A stretch of DNA of 64,000 bases, from positions 62,001-126,000 of the forward strand of contig NZ_PPRS01000003.1 in assembly GCF_002902755.1 (NCBI RefSeq), given 5' to 3'. Below, in pieces: positions 62,410 to 64,000 of the stretch. The first letter of the stretch is position 1. Every line of letters begins with the position of its first letter. Under the pieces are notes generated by a model. It was not told the DNA's origin and ran no database searches. It saw nothing but the letters and a program-made list of their open reading frames with translations. Position numbers and translations under genes: made by a program. Source of the DNA: Mammaliicoccus lentus. Its GTDB lineage: Bacteria > Bacillota > Bacilli > Staphylococcales > Staphylococcaceae.

Positions 62410-62437
62410 AGAAATTGAGACATTAGCCTCAATTTCT
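62410..62437 (+). terminator. queF terminator, proximal hairpin
   Basis: GAAATTGAGAC and the partner CTCAATTTC pair across ATTAGC; a weak U-tract follows. Probably acts with the stronger hairpin behind it. Confidence 0.6.
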
Positions 62438-62440
62438 CAA

Positions 62441-62486
62441 AAACAAACGCCCAATCCGCTAGTTAAATACGGATTAGGCGTTTGTT
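62441..62486 (+). terminator. queF terminator, distal hairpin
   Basis: ACAAACGCCCAATCCG and CGGATTAGGCGTTTGT form a long stem around CTAGTTAAATA, followed by TATATTTTAATTT. Confidence 0.75.
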
Positions 62487-62586
62487 ATATTTTAATTTAT
62501 AGCCATTGCTTAATATAAGCGCTTCTATAGCCTCTCAAGTATGAATATGCACTTTTTTCACCTTTCTATGCAATTCAGCATATTTT

Positions 62587-62614
62587 TAGACGTTATAAAG
62601 AAAACGCTTACAAT
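62587..62614 (+). promoter_or_regulatory. Distal promoter of the peptide transporter with cre-like site
   Basis: TAGACG (62587-62592), 16-base spacer, TACAAT (62609-62614). The CcpA cre-like sequence TTGTAAGCGTTTTCT (minus strand, 62613-62599) fully fits WTGNAANCGNWNNCW and covers spacer and -10. Confidence 0.55.
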
Positions 62615-62709
62615 ATTTTTAACTTTTTCCCTTTCTTTATAAAGCCTGAAATGAAAGGGTTTAATTATTTTAAATAGTCATTATTGTATGAATATTATCA
62701 ATATTTATC

Positions 62710-62738
62710 TTGTATTTTTATTAGCAAACGATTACAAT
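62710..62738 (+). promoter_or_regulatory. Proximal promoter of the peptide transporter with cre-like site
   Basis: TTGTAT (62710-62715), 17-base spacer, TACAAT (62733-62738). A second cre-like site TTGTAATCGTTTGCT (minus strand, 62737-62723) also fits WTGNAANCGNWNNCW and overlaps the -10. Repression by CcpA is predicted. Confidence 0.6.
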
Positions 62739-62802
62739 TTAATATGTGCTATTTTTAAGTACAACACAATTTAATATAGTTTATAATGAGGGGAATTAAA
62801 AA

Positions 62803-64000
62803 ATGGATAACAAACATTATTCAAAAGAGGAAATCATTCAAAGTACGCCACGTACTGGTTTTTTCGGTCATCCTAAAGGTTTATCAACTTTGTTCCTTAC
62901 TGAGTTCTGGGAAAGATTCAGTTATTATGGAATGAAAGCCATCCTTGCTTACTACATATACTATTCAGTAGCTAAAGGCGGATTTGGTATAGACCAAGGT
63001 TTAGCACTACAAATTGTCTCAATTTACGGAGCACTAGTATACATGAGTGGTGTTATCGGTGGTTGGATCGCTGATAGAATTACAGGTACTCGTCATGCCT
63101 TATTCTATGGTGGTATTCTAATCATGATAGGTCACATCTTACTATCATTACCAAATAACTTTACTTTATTACTTGTCGCGCTTTTATTCTTAATCATTGG
63201 TACAGGTTTATTAAAACCGAATATTTCATCAACAGTTGGTCTGTTGTATGAGAAAAATGACCCAAGATTGGATTCAGCGTTCACAATTTTCTATATGTCT
63301 ATTAACTTAGGTGCATTAATTTCACCATTAATCATTGGATGGTTACAAGTAAATGTCGGATTCCACGCAGGCTTTGCAGTGGCAGCTATAGGTATGTTCG
63401 TTGGTTTAGTTATTTACTTTATTACGAATAAAAAATATTTAGGTTTAGCTGGTATTGAAGTACCAGATCCACTTAATAAAGAAGAGAAAGCTAGAATAAC
63501 TAAAATCGTAGCGATAGTTGTGATTATTGCCGCAATTGTTTGTCTCATTTTAAGTTTATTCGACCAATTAACTTTACCTAACTTTGCAAACTTCATTTCA
63601 GTATTAGGTGTATTATTACCTATTTATTACTTTATTAAAATTACAACAAGTAAGAAAACTGAAGACTATGAGCGTTCAAGAGTGTATGCTTATATACCGT
63701 TATTTATTGCAGCTGTTGCATTCTGGATGATTCAAGAACAAGGATCTACAGTGTTAGCTCAATTTGCTGATACAAAAACTGAATTAAGCATGGCGAAACT
63801 AACTGGTGGTGCTATTGATTTCAATATTCCAGCAGCATGGTTCCAATCACTTAATCCATTTTTCATTATTTTACTTGCACCTGTATTCTCAGTATTATGG
63901 GTAAAACTTGGTAAATTTAATCCACCAACTGTTTATAAATTCGCAATTGGTGTCCTATTCGCAGGATTATCATATATTATTATGGTCATCCCATTATCAA
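62803..64000 (+). CDS. dtpT: POT-family proton-dependent di/tripeptide transporter, partial (runs off right edge)
   Basis: The open frame continues to the window end for about 399 residues. The N-terminus is MDNKHYSKEEIIQSTPRTGFFGHPKGL, then the POT signature TEFWERFSYYGMKAILAYYI (ExxERFxYYG). GGWIADRITGTRHALFYGG and GTGLLKPNISSTVGLLYE are the other PTR2 family motifs. At least nine membrane helices are visible. It imports di- and tripeptides with protons. RBS GAGGGG. The start fits the frame of the downstream POT residues. Upstream cre-like sites suggest carbon catabolite control. Symbol by family resemblance. Confidence 0.92.
   Translation, partial: MDNKHYSKEEIIQSTPRTGFFGHPKGLSTLFLTEFWERFSYYGMKAILAYYIYYSVAKGGFGIDQGLALQIVSIYGALVYMSGVIGGWIADRITGTRHALFYGGILIMIGHILLSLPNNFTLLLVALLFLIIGTGLLKPNISSTVGLLYEKNDPRLDSAFTIFYMSINLGALISPLIIGWLQVNVGFHAGFAVAAIGMFVGLVIYFITNKKYLGLAGIEVPDPLNKEEKARITKIVAIVVIIAAIVCLILSLFDQLTLPNFANFISVLGVLLPIYYFIKITTSKKTEDYERSRVYAYIPLFIAAVAFWMIQEQGSTVLAQFADTKTELSMAKLTGGAIDFNIPAAWFQSLNPFFIILLAPVFSVLWVKLGKFNPPTVYKFAIGVLFAGLSYIIMVIPLS

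Larger units (their letters stand above)
62386..62802. other. Intergenic region between queF and the peptide transporter
   Basis: 417 bases. It contains two terminators (62410-62437, 62441-62486), then two promoter-plus-cre modules at 62587-62614 and 62710-62738, then a short leader to the transporter ATG. No other gene seen. Confidence 0.7.

Overview
The window is a chromosomal segment of a low-GC Firmicute in the Staphylococcaceae, either Staphylococcus or a close relative such as Mammaliicoccus. The evidence is the gene order (smpB-rnr-est-secG, the cggR glycolytic operon, clpP-whiA-yvcK-rapZ-trxB, hprK-lgt, uvrBA, secA-prfB, comF, tagO, gdpS, sst, nrdIEF), the sst catechol-siderophore system, a GdpS-type GGDEF protein and bacillithiol redox proteins. 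I cannot name the species. The tmRNA tag (GKQQNLAVAA) differs from the S. aureus tag as I remember it (GKSNNNFAVAA), which argues for a different species. The backbone is ordinary core genome. No prophage, insertion sequence, CRISPR array or integrated plasmid was seen.

Layout. 1-2.1 kb: an acidic lipoprotein cut by the left edge, a Nudix hydrolase, and an intergenic region with two tandem type I toxin-antitoxin-like modules of the SprG/SprF kind. The first is complete, with a 26-residue toxin starting at TTG. The second keeps the antitoxin RNA but only the tail of the toxin. 2.1-7.9 kb (minus): tmRNA, smpB, rnr, carboxylesterase, secG and an EPSP-synthase-like gene with its own promoter. 8.1-15.3 kb (minus): cggR-gap-pgk-tpiA-gpmI-eno. 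The repressor gene cggR has an in-frame stop at codon 33. 15.3-16.6 kb: glutaredoxin-like gene, tRNA-Arg(CCG), a 56-residue ORF, and clpP behind a CtsR operator. 16.6-31.9 kb (minus): whiA, yvcK, rapZ, trxB, TPR protein, acyltransferase, lgt, hprK, a small acidic protein, uvrA, uvrB, csbA, an HD hydrolase and a TlpA-like thioredoxin. 32-43.5 kb: LysM-CHAP wall hydrolase, cytochrome c-551, prfB (with its +1 frameshift), secA, hpf, comFC, comFA, degV, a lipoprotein, yigZ (plus) and tagO.

43.8-64 kb: gdpS, a split ThrE exporter, pepT, a glycerate-kinase-like gene, a bacilliredoxin, small membrane and lipoproteins, a GrpB-like protein, murB, the Fur-controlled sst iron operon, a YtkA-like lipoprotein, the NrdR-controlled nrdIEF operon, eamA-queF, and the start of a POT-family peptide transporter. 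The transporter sits behind two promoters, each overlapped by a sequence matching the CcpA cre consensus.

Functional threads are glycolysis and its repressor, HPr kinase/CcpA signalling, protein quality control (tmRNA/SmpB/RNase R, ClpP), nucleotide excision repair, envelope biogenesis (Lgt, TagO, MurB, SecA/SecG), thiol redox (TrxB, NrdI, bacilliredoxin) and iron/ribonucleotide-reductase supply. The items most worth a second look are the tandem toxin-antitoxin modules, the interrupted cggR, the EPSP synthase beside eno, a two-hairpin dispersed repeat, the twin cre/promoter modules and a structured intergenic region at 47.5-47.8 kb. All start corrections, motifs and sites were read by eye. 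No database search was run.
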